Positions 23,374 through 34,243 are shown, numbered from the stretch's first letter. The stretch: 64,000 nt of DNA from Sarcophilus harrisii (GCF_902635505.1 NC_045428.1:431187106-431251105), one strand, 5' to 3'. Numbers and translations: made by a program. Notes: a model not told the origin generated them from the letters alone.

Positions 23374-23880
23374 TCATTGTTGCTGTTGTTGTCTGTTCTT
23401 AATTTTTGAAAAGAATCATGATATCAGGAAGATGATGCCATGACATGCGAGGGAATTGGCTTTTAGTGAGGGTGGACTGCTCATTGTCACCAGTTTACTT
23501 TCTTCTCTAGAGCCATCTGGATCTAGTGGCAAGTTATAGATCAGGAGGTGACCTTGGAGGCAGTGGGAGACCTTGGTTTTTTTAAGTTTAAGTTAAAGTC
23601 TTTGTTTGAAGACTGAGCCAACATCCAATCAGTGATTAAGACTAGGTAAGACATAAAGCAAAGGATGACCTCTTTTACCTAGTTTTTTTTTTTTTTTTTA
23701 ATCAATCTGAAAGCGGAAGATGCTAAGAGTTTCTGGCCAAAAAGAAAAAAATTGCTATTTTCCTTCATTCTGAACAATCAGCACCCAAACGATCTCATGG
23801 GCTTATTTTGGGACCTTTTGTTGGCCAACCAATAAGAGGCAGAATGATTTGTGTTTAAGGCAGAATCCTTAAGAAAAAAA
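23374..23880 (+). repeat. Unclassified marsupial repeat, near full-length copy
   Basis: Begins 'gttgttgtctgttcttaatt', continues 'gatgatgccatgacatgcga' and 'agagccatctggatctagtg', and then a second part 'caatcagtgattaagactag', 'cctcttttacctagtt', 'aatcaatctgaaagcggaag', 'ccaaccaataagaggcagaa'. Both parts recur in the same order and relative orientation on the minus strand at 46156-45555, so they belong to one repeat of at least 500 bases. Confidence 0.7.
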
Positions 23881-24095
23881 ATGTTGATGATGTAATTTTT
23901 CAAATTCAATGGCTTTGAATTTACTTTACTCGGTGATATTTTATTGGACCTTGCAGGTTCAAATGTTGTTGTTATGGGTGTCCTGGTAGAAATGTAGAGA
24001 AGGCAGGCAGAAACTTGAGCTTGAACCCTTCAGTAGCATATGATATAGTTGATTACTTCCTGTTTCTTGATACTCTATCTTCCCTTGACTCCTGT

Positions 24096-24466
24096 GATGC
24101 TTGTAATGGGCTGAAGCTTGAGTTGATGCACTGAGGTCCCAAGCACATGAGGCTAAATAGTAATTGGACCATACTCTATTAATATATTCGTGGAGAAAGA
24201 ACGGCCTCCCACCCAGTCTTTGGGCAGGTTCTGATGTATTGTATAGGAAATGATGTAGGGACAATTTTGGGTGGGTGGAGAGAGAGGGGCGGGGAGAGAG
24301 GGGCGGAGAGAAAGGCAGAGAGACTGCTGGCCGGGTTCTTGTCTCGGCTGCTCTCATTCCTATTGCCATCCCCTTCACCTCCACAAAGAATAAAGATCAA
24401 AGATTTTCCGTTAACCTGAATTCCTGACTCCGACTGATTTTAAAATACGTGGTCATCACAGATGCT
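24096..24466 (+). mobile_element. Solo LTR of an endogenous retrovirus
   Basis: A 359-base LTR at 24102-24460 starting TGTAATGGGC and ending TCATCACA, flanked by an exact 6-base repeat gatgct at 24096-24101 and 24461-24466. A GC-box-rich stretch (two 'gaggggcgg' units at about 24282-24308) fits U3. An AATAAA lies at 24389-24394, followed by a U5-like end. A 6-base TSD suits a betaretrovirus-like (class II) element, but family is an inference. No internal region is attached. The exact TSD and paired ends suggest it is fairly young. Confidence 0.85.
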
Positions 24467-24499
24467 AGTTTTTTTTTTCCTTTTTTTTTTCCTACACCT

Positions 24500-25014
24500 T
24501 AAAATATCCATTTCAAATTCCTCCTTCTTTGTTGTATAAGATTTTTCATCAACTCCTAAAACTCAACATGTTCAAAACTGAATTCCTTTCCCCCTAAAAC
24601 CTGCCCTCTTCTCCTAACTCTATTTATATGGATGATGTCACCATTCTTCCAGTCATTAAAATTTAAAACTTTATAGTCATCTTTGAGATGGATATATAAT
24701 CTACAACTTATCTACTAAGGAAATTCTGTCTTTTGATACTGTCTCTTAAATCCCTTCCTTCTCTGCCCCTGCTGCCACCTTTTTCAGTGCCTTATTCAAC
24801 TCTCACCTAGAGAGACCTATCTGGGCTCCCTCTTTTTAGTCTCTGCTCTTTGATCTTTCTTTTGTAGCACTGCCAAACTAATTCTCTAAATTACCAAGTC
24901 TAATCATGCCATTCCCATGCTCAAAAGCCTTCAGGGTTTACCTATAATATAAAGCATTATTTTCAAGGCTTTCCATGGCCTGGCTTCAATTTGATTTCTA
25001 GCTATAATTCATAT
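24500..25014 (+). repeat. L2 ORF2 fragment, left part
   Basis: 'cctaaaactcaacatgttca' + 'aaactgaattcc', 'caccattcttccagtcatta', 'gcactgccaaactaattctc', 'aaagccttcagggtttacct' and 'aaggctttccatggcctggc' match the L2 ORF2 end. Confidence 0.75.
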
Positions 25015-25170
25015 TAATAATAGTTGACATTTATATAAGTCTTTAAGGTTTGCAAAGAACTTTATATGTGTCAGGATATTTGATTCTTATAGCAACCATA
25101 TAAAACAGGTGTTATTAATGTCCCCATTTTACAGATGCGGAAACTGAAGCACAGAGCTTAAAATGACTTT
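25015..25170 (-). repeat. MIR-like SINE nested in L2
   Basis: 'ttgacatttatataagtctt', 'ccccattttacagatgcgga' and 'aactgaagcacagagc'. L2 text resumes at its right, so the SINE interrupts the L2. Confidence 0.75.
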
Positions 25171-25174
25171 TTAT

Positions 25175-25565
25175 ATACTCTACATTCCAAACAAATCAGA
25201 CTAATTCCTTTTTCCGCCTCTATGGATTTATGTATATCTTCTTCCACATCTGGACTGGGCTTGCTCCATATCTCTTGACTCTGGAAAACTTTTGATTACT
25301 TCAGAGTCCAGACCTTGGTGTCACTTAGTCCATGAGAACTTCCCTGGAGTTCATAACTAAAAAAAGCTCTGTCCCTCCCCAGTGTGTGATGCTTCTCTTT
25401 CTGGGCACTTTCAGCCATTATAATAATCTGTTTTAGATTTATTTATGTATCTCATCTTCTTAATAAATTCTACACTTTTTAAGGACAGGCAGGACTATGC
25501 CTGTTCCATAACTGTTAGAATAGAATAGTTCTTAGGACATAGTAGGTACTTCATAAATGTAATAA
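25175..25565 (+). repeat. L2, right part and 3' end
   Basis: Continues the L2 through its 3' UTR ('cttaataaattctacacttt' + 'ttaaggacaggcagg') and ends 'acatagtaggtacttcataa'. Confidence 0.7.
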
Positions 25566-25569
25566 TGAA

Positions 25570-25775
25570 AGTACTGGGCTCAAAGTCAGGAAGATATGAG
25601 TCCTAATCTTTCTTCTGACCTTAGTTTTGTGGTCTTGGGTAAATCACTTAGGCTCTCTGTCCTTCTCTATCTGCATAGGTAAAAGGAAGATAAAATTGCT
25701 GTGAAGATCAAATGAAGTAATATATAAAGTACTTTCTAATTCTTAAAGTGCTATATAGATGAAAGTTATTATTAC
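25570..25775 (+). repeat. MIR/THER1-like SINE
   Basis: 'ctgggctcaaagtcaggaag', 'tggtcttgggtaaatcactt', 'aaagtgctatatagatgaaa' + 'gttattatta'. Confidence 0.75.
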
Positions 25776-27769
25776 TAACTTAAATTTCATTTGGACAAGC
25801 CTATGAATGAAAAATGAACTAGACCCAAAACTAAGGTGCAGATGGAATTAAATCTTATTTGGAAAGTTGTACAGTTCTTTAGATGATAAACTATCTTAGT
25901 CCATTGCTGTAAGAACCCACTACTTCAACTGCAATATTGCTGAAAGTTTTGGTGAAACTTGTAATGAAAGCCTTTCAAAATATTCCAACCACACTCAAAG
26001 GGCAAGGGAAAGATGATTAAGGTGAATGTAAATATGCTGTGGTTTGATCTATATTAAGAAGCAGATTAAGCTGCATTGGTACTTAGGGTCCTCTGCGATA
26101 CGGGAAGAGCAAGAACATACTCTTTGGGTGATATATGTTAAATTATGGACATCAAAATAATTAGGCATGGATCAATGACAATCCATATTGGTAAAGAGTA
26201 TGCTTACACAGCTAGAATTAGGGATCACTCAAAACAGAGGTATAATTCTAATGTTTTCAAGTCAGAAAAAATAGATTTAAATTTAACTGGTAATACTAAT
26301 TGAGCTATGAAAATAAACACTGCCTTATGAAATTGGAGCCTAAAAGAAATCAGAGAAGAGGCATTAGAAACAAGGTTATAATTGTTTGTAAGTAATTCTG
26401 GAAGGGGGGCAATTCTTTTTTTTTTCTTGGCTTGCATTTTATAAAGCTATCTGCTTTCAGGGGAGCTCTGAAAACAGGGAAACTTAAAGTTTTTGCTATT
26501 AAAAGATAATTGTCTTCTCATCAGCCAATGTAGAAAATGTAGGCAGAATAGAACACATATAATATTGCAGCACTATTGATTTTTAAAGTTTTTGCAAGAC
26601 TGTGTATATTTTGAATCCAAGGCAAATTCAATCAATAATGAGAATTTAGTGGAAGTAGTTAAAAGAATCCGGTAATGGTCTGTCTGCCATTTTACTTGAT
26701 CAATTTCCAGCGGCAGGGGATACCATGACTGGACTGATTTGTTTTATTTTTCCTCCAGTCAGGGATCTTTACACTCTACAATTGCAGATAACAGTAATTT
26801 TTAAATCTTTTCCTTTTGCATATTTACATATTCGTCCAAAATGTATGCCTGTTCATAGGTTAAAAACAATTTAATGGATTGAATAGAATATTTGGTTGTG
26901 AAATAAAAAGACCAAGATTGTAATTATAAACCAGATTCCTTGCATATGTTCAGTGCTCATATATCTTAATCCCATCAAAGGAAATGTATGCCCTACCCTG
27001 GAAAAACTGTAACTCCTTCATTTCTACTTGGGCCTTATTCCTTGTTTCATAGGCTGTTGTTCTATTGAAATTCAGGCCTCTACTGAATATATCTCTCTGT
27101 TTGAAATAAGCAGGTGGAAATTGTACAAAACAAATAGCCAATAGTAAAGTGAATCACTCCTTTATCATCTGGTTTATTTACCTTGGGGTTTTATTTGCTG
27201 TTTCTTGTTAGAATGGTTTACTGCAACAAATGGTTTCTTTGTAGTTCAAGAGCAGCAGGTGTTGAAACAGCTTTTTACTGAGACTTGGTCAAAAGTCATT
27301 CATCCCTTCACTCACTTCATTGATCACGGGACTGCCTCAAAGGATGAAACTTCCTAGTAAAATATACTCAAATGTTGAGTTTGCTGTATTCATGCTTCCT
27401 AACTGGATGTTCTTGCCTAGCCCAAAATAGCTATTCCCAAATGTAATTACATCCTTTACACAGTTCTTTGGTAAAGTAGTTTCCTTAAATGGTGTTATCC
27501 TCAGACAAATGGGGACAACCAGTGAATTCACAGCTATTATGGCACTAGAGAAATTACGAGGTTGTAAGAGTTACTAGGGAGATCCATGTATATCCCTCTT
27601 AATCACACAACTTATACTTTCTTGCTTCAATGGACCACAAATCTCTTTCATGTGGGCAAGTGATATCACCTTTTAAGAGTTCAAAATACAACCAATCCAC
27701 CCCTTCTCATCCTATGTAATTTTTGTCCATATCTTCCCATAATCCTTTATAGAATGTCTACCCAATATG
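25776..27769. other. Long repeat-free island
   Basis: About 2 kb, the longest stretch here without a recognised SINE, LINE or MIR. It is AT-rich with runs such as 'cattttacttgatcaatttc' near 26689. No coding frame with a recognised product. A conserved regulatory role is possible but is only inferred. Confidence 0.4.
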
Positions 27770-27855
27770 CTGGAATGTGCTGGGGACCATGAGTTAAAAG
27801 TCCTTTAAGGTGCCTGGCTCATTGGAGGCACTTAATAAAAACTTGTTGGTTGGTT
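27770..27855 (+). repeat. L2 3' end
   Basis: 'aaggtgcctggctcattgga' + 'ggcacttaataaaaacttgt' followed by 'tggttggttgactga'. Confidence 0.75.
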
Positions 27856-27910
27856 GACTGAGATAGAGCTAGGTTTTCAAAGGCTTTTTCAGCAACAGAC
27901 GGTTTGATTG

Positions 27911-28128
27911 GTATAGGACAGTGGTTCTCAAACTTTCGTTTTCAGTATCTTTATCCTATTAAAAATTATTGAAGATCTCTCCAAAGCGTTTTTGTTTATC
28001 TGGATTATATTTATAGACATTTACTATATTGGAAATAAAAACTATTTTTCAATTTGTAGACCCTCTAAAAGGATTTCAGAGATCCCCAGGATTCTCTAGA
28101 CCATACTTTGAGAACCACTAGTATAGGA
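27911..28128. mobile_element. Non-autonomous hAT (Charlie-type) element with 8-base TSD
   Basis: A 202-base element at 27919-28120. Its ends are inverted repeats: cagtggttctcaaacttt at the left and ctttgagaaccacta at the right. An exact 8-base direct repeat gtatagga flanks it (27911-27918 and 28121-28128), which is the hAT signature. The inner text 'aaaaattattgaagatctct' and 'agacatttactatattggaa' matches a MER1-like Charlie consensus as I remember it. No transposase is encoded. Confidence 0.92.
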
Positions 28129-28635
28129 GAACCAGCTTAGTTAAATATGGAGATATTCATCCTCAGGTGATTTGTTCTTTTGGCTATGATAGCAGCCTAG
28201 GAAACAATCAGAGAGATCAGGTTGTTGTTATTGTTGTTTTTTTAAGTGCTCTTAGGAGTACAGTACGTTCTGCTATAATGCATATTTTAAAAATGTAAAT
28301 TTGTTCCAGTGCTATTGATATAACAGAGAACATTGTGAATATAACTCAAATTTAAGTTTTCTTCTGCCCAATTCTTTTTTCCCTGAAAAACGAAAAAATG
28401 TAGAAAAATACATCACTTAACAATAGCTTCACCCCTAATTCTGATACCTATCCCCACAAGCAAATTTTAGGTCTTTGTCAAGATAAAGTGGAATATCAAT
28501 TGTTTCTAGGCCACACCATGCCCTCCTCCCCTTCAGCGCTTTCAGCCATGGCCTCTTTTACAAGCCTGTAATTATGACCTGGCCAATTTTGCTTGTACAG
28601 TCTGTCCAAAGCCCCAAATATGGCCACAATTATAT
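28129..28635. other. Unassigned sequence
   Basis: No repeat or gene recognised. Confidence 0.4.
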
Positions 28636-28885
28636 TGCTGCTGTTGTTGTGGTTCAGCTGTTTCAGCTATGTCTGACTGCTTGTGACTTCATTTTGGGAT
28701 TTTCTTGAAAAGGACACTAAAGTGGTTTGCCACTTCCTTCTCCAATTCATTTTACAGATGAGGAAACTGATGCAAACAGGATTAAGTGATTCACCCAAAA
28801 TCACATAGCGCTTAAGACTATATTAGAACTCAGATCTTTCTGACTCTAAGCTAAGTGCTCCATCCACAATACCATCTAGTTGCCT
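28636..28885 (-). repeat. MAR1-like SINE, near full length
   Basis: 'ttcagctatgtctgactgct', 'gtggtttgccacttccttct', 'tacagatgaggaaactgatg', then head 'ccatccacaataccatctag' + 'ttgcct'. Confidence 0.88.
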
Positions 28886-29401
28886 ATTATTTATTGAAGT
28901 ATTTATGTATTTCTTAAACATTTAACATGCATAAAACTGTACTTCATTTTTGTTCCAATTTTTTTTTAAATCTATTACTAATGAACTTTTTGAGTTTTGT
29001 GCCTCAATCCCATTTCCCCCATAAGCTCTGTGATATATATTACATAGTTTTGCATCGTATGCAGTGCTTTTGGGGAACTCATATGCTGAATTATTCCAGA
29101 GCTGTTTGTATCTCATAAGACAAGCTTGTGAGCCTACAGCTAGTACGAACAGTGCACAAACAAGACTTCTCTGCTCTTGGCCATCTGGACAAGGAAAGGA
29201 AATGATCCCAAGAGGAAATCACAGATGGCTTCAGGAAACTTACATCTTATACCCTGGGGATAAATGGGATCACATGGTGGCCATTTATGGCCTGATCTTT
29301 CGCTGTCCTTATAAACAACTTTTTTTTGGAGTTTCTTGAATTGTCTTTTTAGGAGCAATGGAATAATCAGTCATCAGCACTAATTAACCTTAGTATTAAT
29401 T
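28886..29401. other. Unassigned sequence
   Basis: Open frames of up to 91 codons on overlapping strands have no recognisable domain and look fortuitous. No repeat signature. Confidence 0.35.
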
Positions 29402-29665
29402 AGGTAGTGAGATGACACATTACATGTAGTGTTGGAATCATGAAGACTTGAGTTTAAAATATAACCTCAAACACTTAGTGGCTGTGTGATCTAAGCAAGT
29501 CACTTCACCTGTTCCTGCCTCAGTTCCCTCATTTGTAAAATAGTAAATGTAAAATTTTAAAGTGTAAAATGTAAAATAATGCCTCCTACCCAAATAAAAG
29601 CACTTTGAAAATCTTAAAATGACGTGTAAATGGTAGCTACATTATTATTATTATTATTATTATTA
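29402..29665 (+). repeat. MIR/tRNA SINE ending in (ATT)n
   Basis: 'cacttagtggctgtgtgatc', 'gcctcagttccctcatttgt', then 'aatggtagctac' and a perfect (ATT)8 run at 29641-29665. Confidence 0.75.
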
Positions 29666-29689
29666 ATGGGTGTCCAGCACCTACTTCTT

Positions 29690-30307
29690 GATTTGATTTG
29701 ATTTCCCTTTACCTATTACCATTCTGTCCTTCAAAAAAGAAACTTGTCATTGGTATATAGATGCAAGCTGAAAGGATGAGCAGAAAAGGAGGGGGAAATC
29801 ATCAAAATGGGATCACCAAAGGCAAATTTCATTTATTTCATTGTTTTTTCTGTTGTTGACTCAAGATCCAATACTGTAAGTATCTAGAATATACTATATT
29901 TGTGGACACTGTTTTAAAGACTAGCCTTCTAATCTATTCTCTCTTTTTCTTCAGAAAACCATACTTGGATTTTCACATGAAACTTTTTTTTGCAGATGCT
30001 TCCAGTTAAAACTATGGGTGGCAATGTCTTGCCACTCAACCACTGCTTTGCATTGCTAGGAATGAACATGCACTGATCTTATAACTAAATAACCTATTGT
30101 TATTATGCAGAGTAATTTGGATAATATCAACTTCTAATTCACGACAGTCATAACCTCCTTCTTCCTTGAGAGGCCTTTTAATCTTTCAAGTCTGGGTGCC
30201 ATTTGATTGGGAGTATTTGATCTTGTTTGGATTTTTTGTGTTGTCTCTTTATGATTGGGGGTGGAGTATGATTTTGAGATAATCAAACGGTGATTTTCTT
30301 CTTACAG
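29690..30307. other. Repeat-poor sequence left of the candidate exon
   Basis: No repeat seen. A strong pyrimidine tract and AG occur at the right end (see the candidate exon). Confidence 0.35.
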
Positions 30308-30341
30308 GTGCTGCCTGACAAACAGATCAAGGAGAGAGCTG
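30308..30341 (+). other. Candidate 34-base micro-exon
   Basis: A pyrimidine tract 'gattttcttcttacag' ends at 30307, and the donor CTG|gtaagt starts at 30342; both are near consensus. The segment reads VLPDKQIKERA in one frame and CCLTNRSRREL in another; the third has a stop. 34 bases is one more than a multiple of three, so inclusion would shift phase. The surrounding 1.2 kb (29690-30900) has no repeats. I do not recognise the peptide. Chance pairing of good splice sites is the main alternative. Confidence 0.35.
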
Positions 30342-30906
30342 GTAAGTCTATTCTATGACATGTGCTTGTACTTTTGTTTTCAATAAGTTTGTACTTTAAA
30401 GGACCATGAACAGTTTGCATACCATTAAATACTGACGGTGCCTATTGATGAATCAGTCCTTAATGGAAAGATGTTATGAATTTTTTTTTAATACTTCTGT
30501 GTTCCAAAGATTCATGATTTTGTTCATACTTTGTCCTAATGACTCCTATTTTCACTTTTTCTCCTTTTTTTCTTCTTCATTACCATGCTGGTAAACTGTC
30601 TAGCCAGAAGCATTTGTTTATACACTAATTTCATACTCTTGAGTTGCTCATTTGCTTAGCACAAGGTGTTGATGGGAGCAGGCACATTAGATTTTAATCC
30701 ATATTAAGCATTGTTATTAGCTTCATACACAGAAAAAAACAACTCTTCATAATATTAAGCTCTACCCCTTAGCATGCTGATATTTTCTCTGTGGAACAGA
30801 TCAAAAAAAATATGAAAGGCTTTATGTAAAATTAGGATTACTACTAAAAAAAAAATCTTAAAACATGGGTTCTACTAAATAACTATGTTATTAGCCAATC
30901 CGTTTT
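30342..30906. other. Repeat-poor sequence right of the candidate exon
   Basis: AT-rich, nothing recognised. Confidence 0.35.
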
Positions 30907-31144
30907 CATTCATACTCAACTTTTCATGATTCATTTTGGAGTTTTCTTGGGGAAAATAGTATAGTGGAACTTCCACTTCTGTTTGCAACCCAATTTATAG
31001 ATGAGAAAACTGACGCAAAGAAGGTTAATTGACCTGCCCAGGGTCACACAGCTAGCAAATGTCCAAGGCCAGATTTGAACCCAGGAAGAAGAGTCTTCCT
31101 AATTCTAGGTTCAACACTTTATCTACTGCACTACTTAGTTGCTC
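30907..31144 (-). repeat. MAR1-like SINE
   Basis: 'gggtcacacagctagcaaat', 'agatttgaacccaggaagaa' + 'gagtcttcct', and a head end 'ctactgcactacttagttgc'. Tail more diverged. Confidence 0.85.
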
Positions 31145-31180
31145 TACTAACTAACAGAGATTTATATACACATTAAGTTG

Positions 31181-31253
31181 TTTATCTTTCATTCTCAGAG
31201 ACCCATGACATCAAGGGAGCATTGCCATGATATACAAGTGAATTGGATTTGAC
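31181..31253 (+). repeat. 5' scrap of the unclassified marsupial repeat
   Basis: 'ctttcattctcagagaccca' + 'tgacatcaaggga' and 'ccatgatatacaagtgaatt' + 'ggattt' match the start of the repeat at 23374. Confidence 0.6.
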
Positions 31254-31824
31254 TACCCATTAAGTATAGGACATAGACATAGCCCATATGTTTATATGAG
31301 TATGTGTATATATACAAAAGTTAGCACCTACAAGGAAAACATGTAATTCTGTGATGATGCAACAGTATTTTAAGAAATATTTGAATATGAATTTTTATCT
31401 AGGAAAGTTTTACAATCAAGAAATTCAAAATGAGAGGATTTTTGTTTATTTTTGTTTCTAGGAGGGAATAGAAGTACATTTACTCTTAATTCTAGTTTTT
31501 GCATAATATAGTAAGCACTTGAGGCATCTGGTATAACCTTTAAATCTTAGTTTTTACAAAATATTGTGGAATATCTTTAAATTCTGGTTTTGACATGATC
31601 TTGCAAAATGAATGTAGAAAATGCTCAAAAGATCTCTGTATCTGTATATACTGCTCACCATCTGGATAAGTGTGTGTCTTAAGGAATTGCCTGAGGCAAA
31701 ATTGGAATAAGGTAGTCTTTATTTCATATCTAACAGCACTCAAGCTAGACTGTCTTGAAGTGCCAGGAAGGCAAGAAGAAAACACCACAATGCTGCTTTT
31801 CCCAACTTAACTGACCAGTGTTCA
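31254..31824. other. Unassigned sequence
   Basis: No repeat recognised. An 82-codon minus frame at 31540-31788 has no recognisable product. Confidence 0.35.
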
Positions 31825-32184
31825 AAAAATGTAAAGGGCCAGAACTCTGAAAAGGTATATTTGAATCAAGGATAGTAGGGTGCTTATACTTAAGCACCTA
31901 CTCAGGGTGAGATAGTGGTTCTCTAAACATATACTTAATGTTACATGGTAATGTAATGGTTGCACATGCTCAGTTGCTGTAGTGATGTAATCATACTGAA
32001 GTATTTAAAGGCTGGGAGGACTGGCCACAGATACAGAGGCCTCTTTCAAACACAGACACAAGAGAAGACTCGGATTCCATCTTTGACCATTCTCATGGGT
32101 CTCCTTCATCACTCCTCCACTAAGATCAAGGACTTGGGCTGATCCCAAGGTCCTCCAGTAAGCTAGCCCAGACATTACAAAAAA
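31825..32184 (+). mobile_element. Solo LTR of an endogenous retrovirus
   Basis: A 350-base LTR at 31830-32179 with perfectly inverted TGTAA...TTACA ends. A run of five A flanks each side (31825-31829 and 32180-32184), compatible with a 5-base TSD, but the low complexity weakens this. A TATA-like 'tatttaaag' lies at 32002-32010, two-thirds of the way in, as expected before an R region. No internal retroviral sequence adjoins. Family not determined. Confidence 0.75.
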
Positions 32185-32245
32185 TAATGACCAAGGAATA
32201 CCTTTATCTCCATTTTTTCTCAGATACTTAAAAAAAAAAAAAAGA

Positions 32246-32462
32246 GGGGCAGCTAGGTGGCATAGAGTGCTAGGTTTGGAGTCAGGAAGACTCATCTTCA
32301 TAAATTCAAATCCAGCTTCAGACACTTATTAGCTGTAAAACCCTGGAAAATCACTTACTTCTATTTGCCTCAGTTTCCTCATTTCTGAAATAAACTAGAC
32401 AATGTCTTTTCCAGGAAAACCCCAAATAAGATCCTAGACTTGGACAAGATTGGAAAATGGTT
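32246..32462 (+). repeat. MAR1-like SINE
   Basis: Well kept head 'ggggcagctaggtggcatag', then 'ggagtcaggaagactcatct', 'gcctcagtttcctcatttct', and 'aaaaccccaaataagatcct'. The 'actggagaaggaaatgg' part is shortened. An A run precedes it. Confidence 0.9.
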
Positions 32463-32629
32463 CATAAGGATATCTGCTGATTGCATACTGACTTTGAAAA
32501 CTATATGTTAATATTATCTATATTATATTGTATTTTATTTATTTTGTTCAGTATTTCCCAATTATATTTTCACCTGCTTCTAGCCTACCTTGGGAGTGTC
32601 ACCAATTTTCCAGGCCAAGAGTTTAACAT

Positions 32630-32805
32630 TTCTGATTTAGCCCTACAAATTCCAGCATCAACATTTACTAGCTGCATCACTTTCTGCTCCCAAGAGCCTC
32701 TGTTTCTTCATCTGTAAAATGAATATAAGACCTCACAACTTATCTTTCAGGACTGTTGTGGGGAAAGCTCTTTCTAAAGCTCAATAATCTATATAAATAT
32801 GAGCT
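32630..32805 (+). repeat. MIR-like SINE
   Basis: 'tttactagctgcatcacttt', 'tgtttcttcatctgtaaaat' + 'gaatataagacc'. Confidence 0.65.
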
Positions 32806-33124
32806 TCTAACCAATTTATCCTTCTTGAAAGTTGAATACATTTCTCTAAGTACCTAAATCATTCCATAATGAAAATGCCGGATGCTTCATTTCTCTTGTT
32901 GAAATCTTTACCTGTATCTGAATGTGGAAAGTGCATTTACCTCAACAAAAATAAATAAATAAAAATAATAAAATCATGTTTCATATTAGAAGTGACTAAG
33001 GAATGCACTTGAATCAGCAATATCTTGATTTTAGAAAACTAATCATTTTAACTGGAAAACGAGCATAAGAAAGGTATTTCATTTTTCTTTTTTAGCTACA
33101 TGAAAATTTGATTCATCTAGGCTC
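32806..33124. other. Unassigned sequence
   Basis: Contains a short (AAAT)n stretch near 32950. Nothing else seen. Confidence 0.4.
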
Positions 33125-33813
33125 AAATGCGTACTTCTTTTTGACTTTTAAAACTCTTTACATACTGGCTCCAGTAGCGCTATAAAGCATTTTCAGCCTT
33201 ATTATACATGATCCACCTTCATGGACTTTGCTGACAATCATTCTTAGTGTTTTTATATGACTTTCTTGATGAGGATTTGAATCCAGGTCTCCCTGTCTTT
33301 GCATTGACTATCTTCCATTCCAGGAATGTACTTCCTCCTTACTGATATCTATTAAAATCCCTAATATTCTTCTAAGTTCAGATCAAGATCTGCCTTTTCT
33401 GATTTCCTTCCAAGCTGCTAGTTTCCTCTCCATCAATTACATTGTATTTCTTTTTTTTTTTTGTACATACATGTATGCATTTCTCTCTTCTAATAGAATA
33501 TAAGCTCTACTAATAGACAATTGCTTTTGATCTTTGTATCCCAGGTGCCTCATATATGTCAGATGCTTATTGATTTATTTATTTATGTTCAATATATTTT
33601 CCTCACTCAGGGCTTATTAGCTGTGTGATCCTGAGCAAATCACTTAACCTTGTTTGCCTTTTTTTCTTCATCTGTAAAATGAACTGGAAATGGAAATGGC
33701 CAACCACTCTAGTATCTTTATCCTCCCCCCCAAAAAAAATTAAAAACAAGCAAAAACACTAAAGGTCCCAATGCCTACAAATAGTAGGTGCTTGATAATA
33801 CTCATTGACTGAC
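33125..33813 (+). repeat. L2 fragments with an inserted MAR1-like SINE
   Basis: 33125-33590 is L2 ORF2 end and 3' UTR ('gttcagatcaagatctgcct', 'tttgtatcccaggtgcctca'). 33608-33755 is a MAR1-like 3' half ('cttattagctgtgtgatcct', 'gtaaaatgaactggaaatgg'). 33757-33813 is another L2 end ('atagtaggtgcttgataata'). Confidence 0.65.
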
Positions 33814-33839
33814 TTTTGGACTGACTACAGGGCTTGGGA

Positions 33840-34010
33840 TTAGAACCATGATTTTATGAATCCTTCTGCCAATATGGATCAGCACTTTCTCTATAGTTAA
33901 CAGTCTCAGAGATTTGCCCAGACTGCAGAAGTCAAATGAGTTGCCAAAGTTACAGAGCCAGTATGTGTCAGAAACAGAACTGAAACTAAGCCTTCCGGGC
34001 TCAGGGATCA
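33840..34010 (-). repeat. MIR-like fragment
   Basis: 'ccagactgcagaagtcaaat', 'gagttgccaaagttacagag', 'gtcagaaacagaactgaaac'. Confidence 0.5.
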
Positions 34011-34094
34011 GTTTTCTCCTGTCTTTTTCAACCCTTCTTATTTTAGTGCTTTTCTTTCTGTTGATTATTCCTCATTTATACTGCATGTCATTTG

Positions 34095-34243
34095 TTTGTA
34101 TGTACTTAACCACAAGCAGTCTCTTCCATTAGATTTTTATCTACTTGAAAGTGGCAATGTCCTTGTCTTCTATCTATAGCCTCAGCACTTACTGCAGTGC
34201 CTGGCACATAGTAAGTGCTTAATGTTCATGAACTGACTGACTG
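34095..34243 (+). repeat. L2 3' end
   Basis: 'gcctggcacatagtaagtgc' + 'ttaatgttcatgaactgactg'. Confidence 0.8.

Noticed and set aside
23959-24419. 141-codon minus frame and smaller frames
   Set aside because: They overlap the solo LTR; the Ser/Pro-rich peptide comes from its GC-rich U3 segment.
29990-30060. Second acceptor-like site (tttttttttgcag) as an upstream exon
   Set aside because: No donor of comparable quality at a sensible distance and stops in the reading frames.
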